A stretch of 64,000 nucleotides of DNA from Gossypium raimondii (lineage: Eukaryota > Streptophyta > Magnoliopsida > Malvales > Malvaceae): assembly GCF_025698545.1 (NCBI RefSeq), contig NC_068571.1:37109733-37173732 (forward strand). Reading direction: 5' to 3'. Below, in pieces: positions 15,558-32,320 of this stretch; position 1 is the first letter of the stretch; the number at the start of each line of letters is the position of its first letter. A model generated the notes under the pieces. It had not been told where the DNA came from, did not search any database, and worked only from the letters and a program-made list of their open reading frames with translations. A program made the translations under genes and the position numbers.

Positions 15558-16919
15558 TTTAGAGGGTGTCAAGACCAAAGCAGCTACATTTATTTTGGTG
15601 ATTGTTAATGTAATAATTGTTTCACATATATAACAGTATATATATGTGTATCATGATCAAAGTTGATAGATTGTGGTATATCCTTCTTTTAATAAATAAA
15701 AAAATATTTTTATTTTATATAAAAGAAAATTTTCATCCTAGAATTATAATTTATCATCTATAATAGCTTTGTTCGTGGGTTTACTGAAGTCTTCAATCAT
15801 TTTAACCCAAACTAATCCAATAATCATTTTGTATAAATAATTGAGTATTAAAATTATTTTACATGAATATTATATATAGTGGTTTATTATATAAAATAAT
15901 GGTCTTTTCTATCTTAACCAATGGTTTAGTGTTCGATTCTCGTCTTGAGTATAGAGCAATTTTAAAACTCATGATCTCGTCACTGGGCTCGTTCCGATTG
16001 GTATCTTAGAAAAAAAATGAGAGATATAAAAAAAATTGTTTATATTATAATTAATACTTTATTATAAATATAACAAAACTGTCATTTGCATAGTAATCAT
16101 CATGGTCGTCAAATCCGGTTGATCTCCTTTTGTTTGTTTGCCTCAGTAGTATCTACAATTCTTCACTTTGTTCAACCCAATTTGCTGTATTTTGTTTCTT
16201 GCTTTGGGGGCATCCGTTTTTTCTTTATGTTAATTCTGTAATTCAAGTTTCTAGGAAATGCTAAAATAACTTACCTAATTCAATTAATGGTTTATGTTTA
16301 CAAAGTTTATAAAAACTTATTTATGTTTATAAATCTTGCCCTAAATAGCTTTAATAGCAAAAATTAATTTCAAAATTTTAAAATTTAAAGTTAAACTCAT
16401 TAAGGATGAATTTATTGGTATACATATATTTTGAGTAAAGGATTATTAGTATGTTTAATGGGATTCATCTACTCATTTGATACATCATACTATTCATCCT
16501 CTCTTATTTATGTAATTCATGTACTATACGGTACATTAAATTATTAATTTAATAGTTGATTCAACCAAAATTTCATGTGAAGAAGTATATTGTTGTTTAC
16601 TAGATTTTGTTACATCGACAATATGAGTGAAAAATATAATATTAAATTTATATTTATAAAATAAAGTTAGTAATTGATGTATAGGTGAAATGATAAAATG
16701 TTTATGGTTAAATATTGTTTAGAGTTAGGTTCAATTCTTAGACATTGCATTTTTCGTTGTTTTATTTAAAATTTCATATAAAAATAGTAAAACACAAAAC
16801 ACCGTTATTTTAATATTATTTTTTTATTAAAAAGGTTTTTTTAAGTAATTTTTTAATTGAGTTGGTGTCGAGTTGACTCATTACACCAATTCAATAAAAC
16901 ACTTAGATGATCTAATTTT
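15558..16919. repeat. 5' flank of the SCPL unit, duplicated at 30.85-32.3 kb
   Basis: This stretch matches 30849-32300 over most of its length, for example the shared words TTTAGAGGGTGTCAA, ATAGATTGTGGTATATCC and CAACCCAATTTGCTGTATTT. It is the promoter-side half of the tandem SCPL unit. No separate gene is seen; the open frame at 31582-31767 in the other copy has no domain. A copy of the GAGTTGGTGTC palindrome lies at about 16857-16902, just before the solo LTR. Confidence 0.65.
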
Positions 16920-16924
16920 TCTAC

Positions 16925-19911
16925 TGTCGAGACCACTTTTTTTTTTTGAAAATAGAGTCGCCACCAATCTTTTATTGAGGTGTGATCGAGTCACCTTGAA
17001 AATGATTTTAGGTCTGCGAATTTTGAGGAAACAAGTTCAGGAGTCGGTTACGCACAAGGAAGGGTTAACACCCTCGTAACGCCCAAAATTGGTACCGAAA
17101 TAATTGTTTAATGTCTTAGTGTCGAAACTTGAAAAGATTTTTAAATACGATCCCATGAAATGAAAGCTTATATAATTGAATTGGCTAAATAGACGGACCT
17201 ATTTCGAAGAGATAAATCGCCACACTCAGTAAGTTAGAGTGCAACAATTCAATCTTCGGAGTTAGATTCGTCTTTCCTTTTTTTTTAAATTTCTAAAAAA
17301 TCATATGTTTTAAGAAGGATATTTGATTATTTAAGCCAATCGAGAAATCAGAATCCAGTAAGTTAGGGTTCAATTTCTCGAAATTCTTAAACATCAAATA
17401 TTGCCTTTATTTTAAAATCGAGACAACAAAATGTCATATCCAGTAAGTTAGGATCCAACATTTTGAAATCTTAAGAACTTTATTTTAACAATTGTATGGT
17501 TTTAATAAAATGAACACTTGATTATCAAAATTCATCGAGAAGAATTGAAGCCCAGTAAGTTAGGGCACAATTCTCTCGAGAACTTATGAACACCAAGCCC
17601 TTTTTTGGAATTATGAAATAGAATGATTGTAATGCTTTAATAAAATACAATTCTTACAAATGGAACATGATTGAATAACAATACATATAATGCAAAAAAT
17701 AAATAGCAATATAAATTTACACTAAGGAGCAATCAAGGATGTAATACATCAACATTGATAATTAAGCATCTAATAAATTAATAATCAGTTTTCTAAAGAT
17801 ACTTTGATTAGAAATAAAATAAAATAAAATAAAGATATAGTTAATATGAAAAATTTAAAAACAATTTGATAATAAATAACCAAAATAAAGTAAAGGAATT
17901 AAATAATTTTTAAGAAAGAGAATATTTATCCATTGAAAAAATTTTATAATTCGAAATTAATAATATATTTTATACACACATGTACACTAAAAATAATTCC
18001 ATATAAATTATATATACATATATATAAAAGAACCATGTAATATTATTGTGAAAATAAAATTTGAGTTATATTATGAAATACATTATTTAAAAATAATAAG
18101 TAATATATCAAATTTTTATAAAAATATATCAAGAATGATGGAAACAAATAATAATATATCAAGTTGGAAAATAAAAGTGTACAATAGAAATTTTGAAATA
18201 ATGTTTAATAAATTTAAATCATATTGATAATAATAATTTGAAAGAATTGTGTATTATATCTTAAAATTATATTAATAATCAGTTTGAAAACAATATTAAG
18301 CCAATATTAAAATAATATTAAAAATAACGGATTAATATAAGAAATGATTTATTTTAAAAAGTACTTTTGAAGGCAAAATTAAATATGAAAAAACATTTTA
18401 AAATTAACAACAATAATTATAATAATATCAACAAATTTTAAAATCGAAGCTTAAATAAAATTAGTATAAAAAGGAAAACAAAATTAAATAAATATACAAT
18501 AGACTCAAAATATTGGTGTATAATGAATTTAAAAATATAAAACAAGCTAAAATAATAATTTATTACATTTTAAACTATAATAATAGTAAATTTAAACACT
18601 ATCAAAATCTAATATTACAAATAATATTAAATTTTATAATATATGAAAGTAGGATTAATTACATTTAAAAATATTATTTAATTAAAAAACAAATCTAAAT
18701 TTGCATTAAATTGAAACCTATTTCAACGTTGAAGGACTAAATCAGCAATTAAACGCAAAACCTGAATAATCAAAATCAATCGCAGAAAACGATGCCGTTT
18801 AGGCTTGGATCCAAATGAAAACAAAATTAAATATGCGGTACAAATTAAAAACATTGAAGAAAATTAGATTGAAACTACATAAAACATAGAGGGACTCATT
18901 TCGCAAATAGACCGACGAACGAAAACGCGCGAATCCTGCCCCGGGTCGGGTCACCGCGCGGATACCAGCGTCATACGACACCGTTTTGAGACCACAAGGT
19001 CCGGCCTCAAACAACGCCGTTTCTAGCTAGACATAAAAACTAAAATAACCCTAATTTAAACAGACTCTTCTTCCTAAAAAAAAGAAAAGCAGAGACTTAA
19101 GATGAGCATATCCTCGGTGCCACATTTTGGAACCTACTGCTTATGGGACCTTCAACCCTCACCCAGCTCCAATTGTGACGGAGCGAACGACGGTCAGGTA
19201 AGTTCCTTGCTCTTTTTTCTTTTCTACTTCAATATTAATCAATGAACAAAGGAGCAGAAAAAAAAAAAAAAACAAAGAAAAGATTAACTATCACCTTTCG
19301 AATTTTTCTTTTCTCTGAAAATGAGTTTTTTTGTATTCAATTTCTTTGAATGCATACTGTTTACAGTCTATTCTTGGCTTTTTTATAGCCTGATTTTTTT
19401 TTACAGAGGAAAAAGAAAATAAAAATAAATAAAAGGAAAATTGCCCCGTCCTTGTTATTCTGTTATTTTCTTTTGCTCTCGTTTTCGTGTGTTTGCTTGC
19501 AGGTACTCGGCCAGCCTGGAGGCGCATCTGTGTGGAGATGATGCACGCGCCTAGTGGCGATGTACGCGCGAGGTTTGTTGGATTCATCTACGGCGCTGAA
19601 GCAGGGGTCTACTGCGACTTCACCAAATTAGTCTAGAAACCACTAGGGTTTCTGATTTTGGGTTGTTTGGGCTTGATGTATTCGGGTTTGGGCTTAGGTA
19701 ATGTATTTTGGGTTTTGTTATTTAATATCTGGTATGTAATTAGGTGGTGTATTGGGCTGACTAGGTTGAGTATTAGGAAATTTGGGTTGGGCTATTTTGG
19801 GCCTGCTGTTGTAATGAAAAACTGGACATTTTATTATTATTTATTTTATATATTTTTTCATATCTGGATTTTAATAGTTGGGCTCGGGCTGGGCAAAATT
19901 TGGGTATTACA
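16925..19911 (-). mobile_element. Solo LTR of the Ogre-like family, 3.0 kb
   Basis: Plus-strand termini are TGTCGAGACC and GGGTATTACA, matching the LTR at 8851-11656. The insertion is flanked by a perfect 5 bp duplication TCTAC (16920-16924 and 19912-19916), and no PBS or gag is attached. This is the product of LTR-LTR recombination. It lies between SCPL copies 1 and 2. Orientation is the same as the 8851 element. The region 19291-19590 (minus) is open but has no recognisable domain. Confidence 0.9.
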
Positions 19912-19916
19912 TCTAC

Positions 19917-20597
19917 ATTTGCAAAATGATGGTCTAATTTTGCCTCCAATCCTTGTACTCTTTGAACTTTTAAAAATTAATCCCTCTGCTTTTAAATCCA
20001 GAAATTTAGTTCCTCCATTTGTCTGATTTCAAATTAAAGTTCAATTGATAACACTATTAATTGAATTCCGTTAAATTTGAATGTGTCATCATTTAGACTT
20101 TAATAACTAAATCATACATTTGAATATTAGAATGTCACATATCAAGGGTGAAACTAAGATGGCGGAGATAAAATTAAAATTTTTGAGGGTAGGAAGCTAA
20201 ATGTTTTATATTAGAATAACTTAAATTAAATTATTAATATTTTAGAAGATCTAAAAATGCAAAAAGTTATTTAATTAAAGGACTAAAATGGATAAAACTA
20301 AATGATTAAATTTGAGATAAGCTAAATTAATAAATTTAAAATGATTGCATATATTGGCAATGATTGCTTAATAGAAACATATAATTGCATAAAAAGAATG
20401 AGAACATTTAAAAACACATTTAAATCAAACCTTTTTAACTTCAATAAAATTTCAAAGTAAGCAATACACATCAAGTCTTCACTCAAGTTCATTAATGCAC
20501 ATTGCATTAAGGTATATTCAAACAGTATATTCGTCTCATTTACTTAAAGTATAGAAAACCATTTACATAATCATCTATAGATATTGCTTTGAAATGA
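19917..20597. repeat. 3' flank of the SCPL unit (copy 2 side)
   Basis: From about 20190 to 20520 this matches 32320-32640: both contain AAATGTTTTA, then AACTTAAATTAAATTATTAA, then AAATGATTGCATAT and ACTGCACATTGCATTA-like words. It marks the gene-downstream end of the tandem unit. From 19917 to 20190 the sequence resembles a MITE arm (words like TTTAGTTCCTCCATTTG) with no gene. Confidence 0.55.
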
Positions 20598-21532
20598 TCA
20601 TGGTGGAGGCAGAACTCCTTGAAGGAACGATGAAATCATGGTAAGAGCACGAGCTGGTTGGTAGCTTGGAACAAAATGGCCTGCGTCTCTCACTGTCACC
20701 AAAGTTAGCCCCTCATATTCCTCCACATATCCTCCAACCTGCTTGTTTCCATTCAGCAATTTCAGCAAAAAAACGTATACTTATGAAAAAGAAAAATCAT
20801 AACAAGCGTTGAGTTGAATGTCATATCAACATTTAAAGGAGTATTTGATTTGATGTGCGATAGATTAATGATGTTAATATTTGAGTTTTGTTTTTACCTC
20901 GTCGTTGATGGACCATGGACGCCAAGCAGTCTTGACGGGAAGCTTGAGCTTATTTATAGCATACCTAGTTGAGGTAATTGGGACAACTGAATCTACGTCA
21001 CCACTGCAACATTTTCCCATCTTAATTAGTTCTAAATATTGAACTTGATGTAGCGTAGGGTGGGAGAAAAGTTCTTGCTGACATTCAAATCCAACCATGT
21101 CAAATGCCAAGATGATTATATCAGTCAAGTTAAACATTGAGATTTAAAATCAAATTTATCTAACGATATTTCTTAAAACGATTGCATAAATCAATTAAAC
21201 CAAATCCACAATTCAAATTTGTAAAATATTTTACCTATATAACCAGAGTTTGAGACCACTTGCCATCAGATTCTTGATGATAGGCAAGACAGTGGTTGGG
21301 GTGTCACTCCAACTATTAATTGAGTCGCTGAGTGATATGATGTAGTATGATATTTTAGTTACATAATACTCTCAAAACACATTAATAATGAACTCACGAC
21401 AAAAGAGCAAGATGATGGGTATAACCTGCATAGATCCCATTTTGAAACCTTAGTATGGAGAGCTGTTAGAACCTCTGCTCTATTCAAATAAGAATACAAA
21501 TAGTGGTTTGAACATGGATCGAAATTGCTTAC
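20598..21532 (-). pseudogene. SCPL copy 2: 5'-truncated, exons 5-8 only
   Basis: Four open exons with intact splice sites are present: 21532-21426, 21327-21235, 21003-20898 and 20738-20598. They encode the C-terminal part, with FDPCSN, the Asp motif GDVDSVVP, and DAGH with His. Exons 1-4, including the Ser motif, are absent. Sequence above 21600 no longer resembles the SCPL intron and the MULE starts at 21874. The DNA beyond the MULE also lacks exons 1-4, so the truncation is not simply a gene split by the MULE. It can have no peptidase activity alone. Confidence 0.85.
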
Positions 21533-22391
21533 CTGAAATGAGAATCATATGACTATTTGTCCAAAAATCTCTTGAAAACTATTGCTTGAAACATGTTAAG
21601 TAGTTTAATTTGGTTAGGTGGTTAACATCATGAAGTGCTTGTTTTGGTGTGTGTAAAGAGGGGATTTCTTTTTGTCCTTTGTTAGTAGTTTGGTTAGATT
21701 TTATCAAACTTTTCTTGATTTATTCTTTTTTTATTTTTAATTTTTTTAAATAATGAAGTTCCCTAATTTTCCTTCTTCCCAAACCATCCACTTCCCTCTC
21801 TCTTAGTCACGTTTCTTTTTCTTTTTACCTTATAATTTTAATTTTGATTGTTTTAGATTAGTTTCAATTTCTAGAGGGATTTACCAAAAAAAGCCAATTT
21901 TTTATAAAATTACCGAAATAGGCCGGTTTTTTAATTATTTACCGGACTAGGCCATTTCCCCTAAAATCGCGCCACGTCGGAGCGATGTCAGGGGACGGGG
22001 CAGAAGGTCGCGCTGACGTGGACGCGATGTGGACGCGCGCGTGAACAGTGCCCAACGGTCAAAAAATTGACCGTTGCCCCCCCAACGGTCAAATTTTTTT
22101 TTACTATATAAACCCCCCACCCCTTTTATTTTCACAAACAAATTCAATATCAATTTCTTTCAAAAATTCTCTCAATTCCTTTCAAAATTTCTCTCAATTC
22201 CCTTCAAAATTTCTATCAATTTCCTTCCAAAATTCTCTCAAACTCTCAAATTCCTTCCAAAATCCTCTCAATTTCCTTCAAAAAATCTCCAAATCCATAT
22301 TAAATTTCTTTTTCCATTAAATTTCATTTTTTTAAGAAAATTTTAAAATTTTTATTTTTTAAATAATTTTAAAATTTTAATATTTTCAACA

Positions 22392-24457
22392 ATGACCGGA
22401 TCATTGATTAAATCTGGATAGGAATCACATATCGGTGGAGCAAATGAACATGGTAAGTATTAAATTTAAATTTTAAATTTTTAAGATATTTTTATTTATG
22501 TATTTTAGATATTTATTAATATATTTTTTGTTATAAAAGGTGAAGATCGGGTATTGGAATGCAATATTGAATATGCATGCTCCATCACCGTTAGTAGAGA
22601 ACTACTGCAGAAGCGGGATTTTGGCACGTGGCGACGGTAGGCGGGGATGCAAGTTGGAGCCGGCGATCGGTCGTTGATCGAGAGGTGGAGACTTGAGACC
22701 ACACATTTCATCTTCCATGTGGAGAGTGCACTATCACTCTAGAAAATGTCCATCTGCATTTGGGATTGCGGTGGATGGGCACCCGATGATCGGTCGCCCA
22801 ATCTAGCAATTGGGAGGAGGTGTGCTACGAGCTTTTGGGCGCCGTTCCGGATAAATGGATGGAGGTATGGTGGAGATGGGCTGGTTACGTGTCACCTTCC
22901 CCGGTCTGAATGAAAATTTAACCGAGATTGAAAGAATCCGATATGCTCGATCATACATTCTTCAAATAATTGGAGGCTATCTCATGGCCGACACATCACG
23001 GAGCCGTGTACATCTAAGGTGGCTGCTAAAACACGTTGATTTTAGAGCAGCCGGTGAATTTAGTTGGGGGTCTGCCGTCTTGGCAACATTATATTGGGAG
23101 ATGTGCGGGGCGACCAAACCGAGGAGAGCAAAAATCGGAGGTTGCCTGTCACTACTGCAATCATGGGTACGGTTTCGCTTTCCATTTCTACGTCCTCGAG
23201 TGAACCACCTATATACATTCCCACTCGTAACGAGGTAAATTTTATATTACATTTTGAAATTGATATGTAGATTTTGTAAGAATAAAAGAATGCTAAAAAT
23301 TTATTTAATTAGGTGGAACCATCCGGCAAGTTATCGTGGAATACCGACTGAACTTGAAGATATACGGCTTCTATTGGAGCAACACTCGGAAGCAGAAGTA
23401 AGTATTATTGCAAATAGATATTTCCATACATTCGCTAGTGGATTGATATTTAGTATTTAGTATTATGTATATATGTAATATTGTTATCATGTTCATGTAG
23501 TTTCAATGGACACCATACGAGGATCCGGCAGTTCGGGCAGTAATCCCGGAAGAGTTTTTACAAAATCTGAACGCTTGGCACGTGAAAGTGGTGTTGATCA
23601 ACTATGCAACCGTGGAGCCCCACCAGACAGACAGAGTCCTACGACAGTTTGGATGTAGACAACCGATCCCTGCGGACCCTGAGGAGTTTGACGAGCACCA
23701 CAAAATCGACCTTCGGCTATTAGGTACGGATTGGTCGTTGTACTGGTCAGTGTACACAGAAATGTGGGAAAATCGGAATGAATATCTACCTACTCGGGAA
23801 CCAATCATCGTTCCCGAGTTAGCGTGCGTTCTAGAATACATGCCATGGTTTAGGGCCCATGGGAAGCCTTATTTACTTACGCCGGAGGAGAGGCGGCGGC
23901 AAATACGTGTCGGAAGGGAAAGACGCGGGCCTCAAAATCCAAGGGGACAAAACTACGAGGGCAGCCCCTCAACGAGGCCCAGACATTCACCCGGTTCATC
24001 ATCAGCGACCATGCAATCACCGTCCCCAACGAGAGCACCAACGCAGTCACCTGGCGTAGCAATTCAACAGATGATACCCACACATTCACCTTTCCCTATG
24101 ATGCCAGGTATGTTTCCTAGCCCTTATATGTACCCTAACCCGTACATGTATCCTTTTCCGAATCCTATGGCAGGTTGGAGCCAAATGCCCGGATCAGCTC
24201 CATTTCCTGTAATGTCGAGCGGACCACCGATAACTAGGCCATCGGCGCAGAAGGGGTCGCAAGGGGGGCCGTCGGGGAGCTCTCCTTTTTACCAATCGCC
24301 AGCAACGCATGGCTTTCAAACTCCGTCGCCGTTCATGATGCAAACACCTCCACATACACTATTCTTTGAAGGTGGATCATCGTCCCAAGTCCGACAACCA
24401 GATGCGAATCGGAAGAACCGAATCCCACCGAGAACAACAACCGCCGTTGGAAGCTAG
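22392..24457 (+). pseudogene. Plant mobile domain (PMD, MAIN-like) gene carried by the MULE
   Basis: The likely start is MTGSLIKSG at 22392, followed at once by a stop. A second exon from 22541 holds broken pieces (PSPLVENYC, then FHLPCGECTITLENVHL and LGL in shifted frames). The frame is clean from 22855: ERIRYARSYILQIIGGYLM, VHLRWLLKHVDFRAAGEF, SWGSAVLATLYWEMCGAT, RFRFPFLRPRV. It continues over short introns near 23236-23312 and 23400-23500 into FQWTPYEDPAVRAV, VEPHQTDRVLRQFG and LACVLEYMPWFRAHGKPYL. A Pro/Ser/Met-rich tail follows (PSPYMYPNPYMYPFP). Another frameshift near 24400 changes the last 20 or so residues. These motifs are typical of PMD proteins of the aminotransferase-like family; in plants such domains occur both in host MAIN/MAIL proteins and in transposons. 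At least three lesions make it a pseudogene. Confidence 0.85.
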
Positions 24458-24619
24458 AGAAAGGAGGAATCCGGTAGCAGAATCACGATTAAATACCGCC
24501 ATGTGAAACTGAATCCCCGGTCATAGACATTGATTACCGTATTAAAATTAATCATTTGATGTAATGAATTAGAAGTTTATGACGATGTAATACAAATAGA
24601 ATTTTTCCGAGTTATTTTG

Positions 24620-24880
24620 ACATTATTTGATTAAAATCCTAACCCTACTTAATTAAAAACCTAATTTAATTAAATTAAAAACCCTAACCTAACCTAATTT
24701 AATTAAAAACCTAACCTAATTTTATTAAATTAAAAACCCTAACCTAACCTACTTAAATTAAAAACCCTAACCTTATTTAATTAAATTAAAACCCTAACCC
24801 TACTTAATTAAAAACCCTAACCTAATTTAATTAAATTAAAATCCTAACCCTATTTAATTAAAACCCTAATTAAATTGTAG
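24620..24880. repeat. Degenerate CCCTAA / TTTAATTAAA tandem repeats
   Basis: Between the convergent PMD and mudrA remnants, units such as AAAACCCTAACC followed by TAATTTAATTAAATT repeat about eight times with 25-45 bp spacing. The CCCTAAC word resembles plant telomere or telo-box sequence (CCCTAAA), but arrangement is irregular. It probably arose by local slippage; no function is claimed. Confidence 0.6.
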
Positions 24881-24984
24881 TTTTACATAATGTTGGATTT
24901 AAGTAAAATGTTTTGTTGGTACTAACATTTAAGAAATTGTAGTAATTTGATAATTTAACCAAAATTTAATACAATTATCAATAC

Positions 24985-25913
24985 ATAATTTAATACAATT
25001 TGATAATTAACGCCGTTTTTGATGCTATGCTGTTTCAAAGCACCAATAAAACTATCCTTATTGGTAAACTGATTACCAACTTCAAGTTCACCAACATCTA
25101 CTCCCGAACTTGTACGATCGCGCACCCGGTGTGGTAGATCTGGAAACTCTAACGCATCATCTGCCGATAGATCGACATTATGCATGTGAAATTTGGAGGT
25201 GAATATGCTCAATCGTGGATTTTCTTCATCATCTGCACTCATATCACCATCTTCACCTTCTATTGGAATAGGCTCCGGTTCAGAAAATAGTCCCACCTCT
25301 GCACCATCCGGCCCGGGCTCTCGAGGTGGATCCACATCGGACTCACCTTCTAACCCACAATCATCTGCAGACATCGACGTCCCTCACCGGTTGATGTCGT
25401 AGGTAGTACGTCATCCCTTCTTCTGGGCATTTGATAACGCCCCCAATTGGATGTAGATTGCCATCTAGTAGAACTTGATGCGGTTCTCCAGCTCGTATTT
25501 CCAGCGTCAACCGTCGAGCCACCGACGTACATGTCCCATCCACCGACAGAGTGTCTTGGGGGGATGTGCATTCGACACCACTACCGAACATAGGCTGTTC
25601 CGTATTTTGTAACACGCTAATCGAGTGTCGGCCAGGGGTCGTGTATACATCTCAAACACCGGACGGAAGTACATCATTTGGTGACATAAATTGTACATAT
25701 AACTCAATATAAGTTGCTCCGCTAGCAAGATGAGTCATATGTCAATGACGTGGTTCCGAAGATTTTACGCCTAATTCTTTTACGGAGTTCTGTCAAATCT
25801 ATGTTTTGTCTAAATGACAGTCGCACCGTATTCTCCGACAAAAAAACAACACCATTCTCGGTGTGGCAAATCTCACCATCGTAGTAAATAACAGCACTAA
25901 TACGTTCACTCAT
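24985..25913 (-). pseudogene. mudrA transposase N-terminal remnant
   Basis: Minus strand. It starts MSERISAVIYYDGEICHTEN at 25913 and reads RLSFRQNIDLTELRKRIRRK before the frame breaks. Pieces in other frames follow (LYVQF-type residues, then SVDGTCTSVA), then an acidic stretch around 25370-25200. The MuDR DNA-binding domain start follows: EFPDLPHRVRDRTSSG, VDVGELEVGNQFTNKDSFIG, ALKQHSIKNGVNYQIV (compare the MuDR consensus of a GxxF(S/T)(S/N)K opening). The sequence then ends; zinc finger, DDE catalytic domain and SWIM domain are absent. This shows the element descends from an autonomous MULE. Confidence 0.8.
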
Positions 25914-26009
25914 TTTGAAACTCTAAATTCCCTAACCCTAACCTAAAATGTTTCTGCTCTGAGTTATGCATTCTAAGAAAATTCTCGCCTAATTTATAGC
26001 CTCATTAAA

Positions 26010-26320
26010 CTTGCTCATGAAGCGAAATCGTGTCCACGGTAGCGATTTGACACTATTTGCTCGAAGCGTCAAAAAAATTATTTCCTACATGACCAATCAG
26101 AGCGAAATCGCGTCCACGAGTAGCGATTTCACAATTCTTCTCATATAGCATCCCGGTATCGCGATTTTATACTATTTCCTCGAAAACGTCAAAAAATTAT
26201 TTCTCACATGACCACTGTAGCGAAATCGCGTCCACGAGGCCACTATTTCACAATTTCTTCTTAAATAGCATCCTAGTAGAAGCGATTTCCCACTATTTAA
26301 CCAAAACGTCAACTCGAAAA
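26010..26320. repeat. Subterminal tandem repeats of the MULE
   Basis: The word GCGAAATCGCGTCCACG recurs at about 26100 and 26219 (with a variant GCGAAATCGTGTCCACG at 26020), each followed by a block with ACTATTT, CGTCAAAAAATTATTT and CATGACCA. Spacing is 80-120 bp. Subterminal repeats are common transposase-binding regions in MULEs; function here is inferred. Confidence 0.55.
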
Positions 26321-26675
26321 AAAATTTTCCTGGACCCCTAACTCCTAAAAAGCCTGCACCCTAAACCCTAAAAGCCATAAAACCGGGCATAAAATCGGGG
26401 TCAAAATCGCGTTCCGATACGCGCTAAGTGGCGGAGGAGGCGTCACGTCGGTAGCGACTGGCGGCGTGGAAGGAAATCGCGCCTCAAGGAGCAATTTCCT
26501 TCCACGTCGCAGGTCGCTACCGACGTGGACGCTTTTTCTCTCTAATCCCCGACATCGCTCGGCGTGGCGCGATTTTGGGGGAAATAGCCCAGTCCGGTAA
26601 ATAATTAAAAAACCGGCCTATTTCGGTAATTTTATAAAAAAATTGGCTTTTTTTTGTAAATCCCTCCAATTTCTA

Positions 26676-27545
26676 TCCTTATACTCCACTTAAATTTAAG
26701 ATTTAATCATTATACTTTAATTTTTGGTATAAATTAGTACCTCAATATGTATAATGCCATTAGATAATCTAAATACTTTATTTTGATTAAAATACTAACA
26801 TTAATTTTAAAAATTCTTAACACGGTTGAAATTCTTTATAAAATTCAATTCAGATCTATTATAATGTCATTTTCTATTACATAATTACCAAATGGATTCC
26901 TTTTTCTAATTTTAGGATGTCATTCCAATAAATTTTAAATAAAATTTAATTGCATCTAAATTTTAAATCTGAATTTTTTATATTTTATTTTGCTTGATCT
27001 AAGATTGGTTAAAGATACTTGTTTCATTAGGTTTAAATTCTAATTTGATGGTAATATTTTCTACTTTTTGAATTGCATGGATGGTTAAAATGTGTGCTAG
27101 AAATTAAAGTAATTTATAATGTTTTGTTGTTTAAATTTATTTTGGATGCATTATTAAGTTCTTCGTTTGGTTGTTCACTAATTATTTGCTATTTGTTAAA
27201 TTCTTTTGAACAATTATAATTATTGTTATGTGGCACATAAAATTGAACATTTGTTATAATTTGATATATATATTTATAATTCAATTATTTTTAAAATATA
27301 AACCATTTAATCATAATTTAATTAGTATAAGTATAGGCATAAAAGAAATGACAACAGAAAACACACATTTAAATCAAACCCTTTTAATCTTTTTAAGATA
27401 AATCGAATTTCAAAATAAACAATACACATAAGCTCACCATTCGAACAATATATTTGTCTCATGTACCTTTATTATTATTATTATTATTATTATTTGAAAT
27501 AGAAAATCATTAGCTCAATCATCTATTGATGTTGCTTTGAAATGA
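26676..27545. other. Non-coding DNA between the MULE and SCPL copy 3
   Basis: AT-rich, no gene. From about 27340 it matches the SCPL 3' flank (words TTTAAATCAAACC and AATACACATA also at 20420 and 32530). A (TTA)n microsatellite lies at about 27468-27494. Confidence 0.45.

Positions 27546-32320
<4,775 letters not shown>

Larger units (their letters stand above)
21874..26666. mobile_element. Mutator-like element (MULE), 4.8 kb, with PMD and mudrA remnants
   Basis: Terminal inverted repeats of roughly 110-120 bp start GAGGGATTTAC on both ends and share ACCGAAATAGGCCGG and ATTTACCGGACT. A perfect 9 bp target duplication CAATTTCTA flanks it (21865-21873 and 26667-26675), the Mutator hallmark. Inside are a plus-strand PMD-domain gene and a minus-strand mudrA N-terminal remnant, converging near 24.5-25 kb. 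Subterminal repeats lie at 26010-26320. The transposase catalytic domain is missing and both genes have broken frames, so this copy is not autonomous. Confidence 0.9.

Noticed and set aside
22048..22346. Two overlapping plus-strand frames rich in Phe/Ser/Asn just inside the MULE TIR
   Set aside because: Caused by a repeating TTCAAAATTCTCTCAATTCC-like leader sequence; translation of a simple repeat, not a protein.
24640..24880. Interstitial telomere
   Set aside because: The CCCTAAC units are irregular, interrupted by TTTAATTAAA spacers and lie inside a transposon; not a (TTTAGGG)n array.
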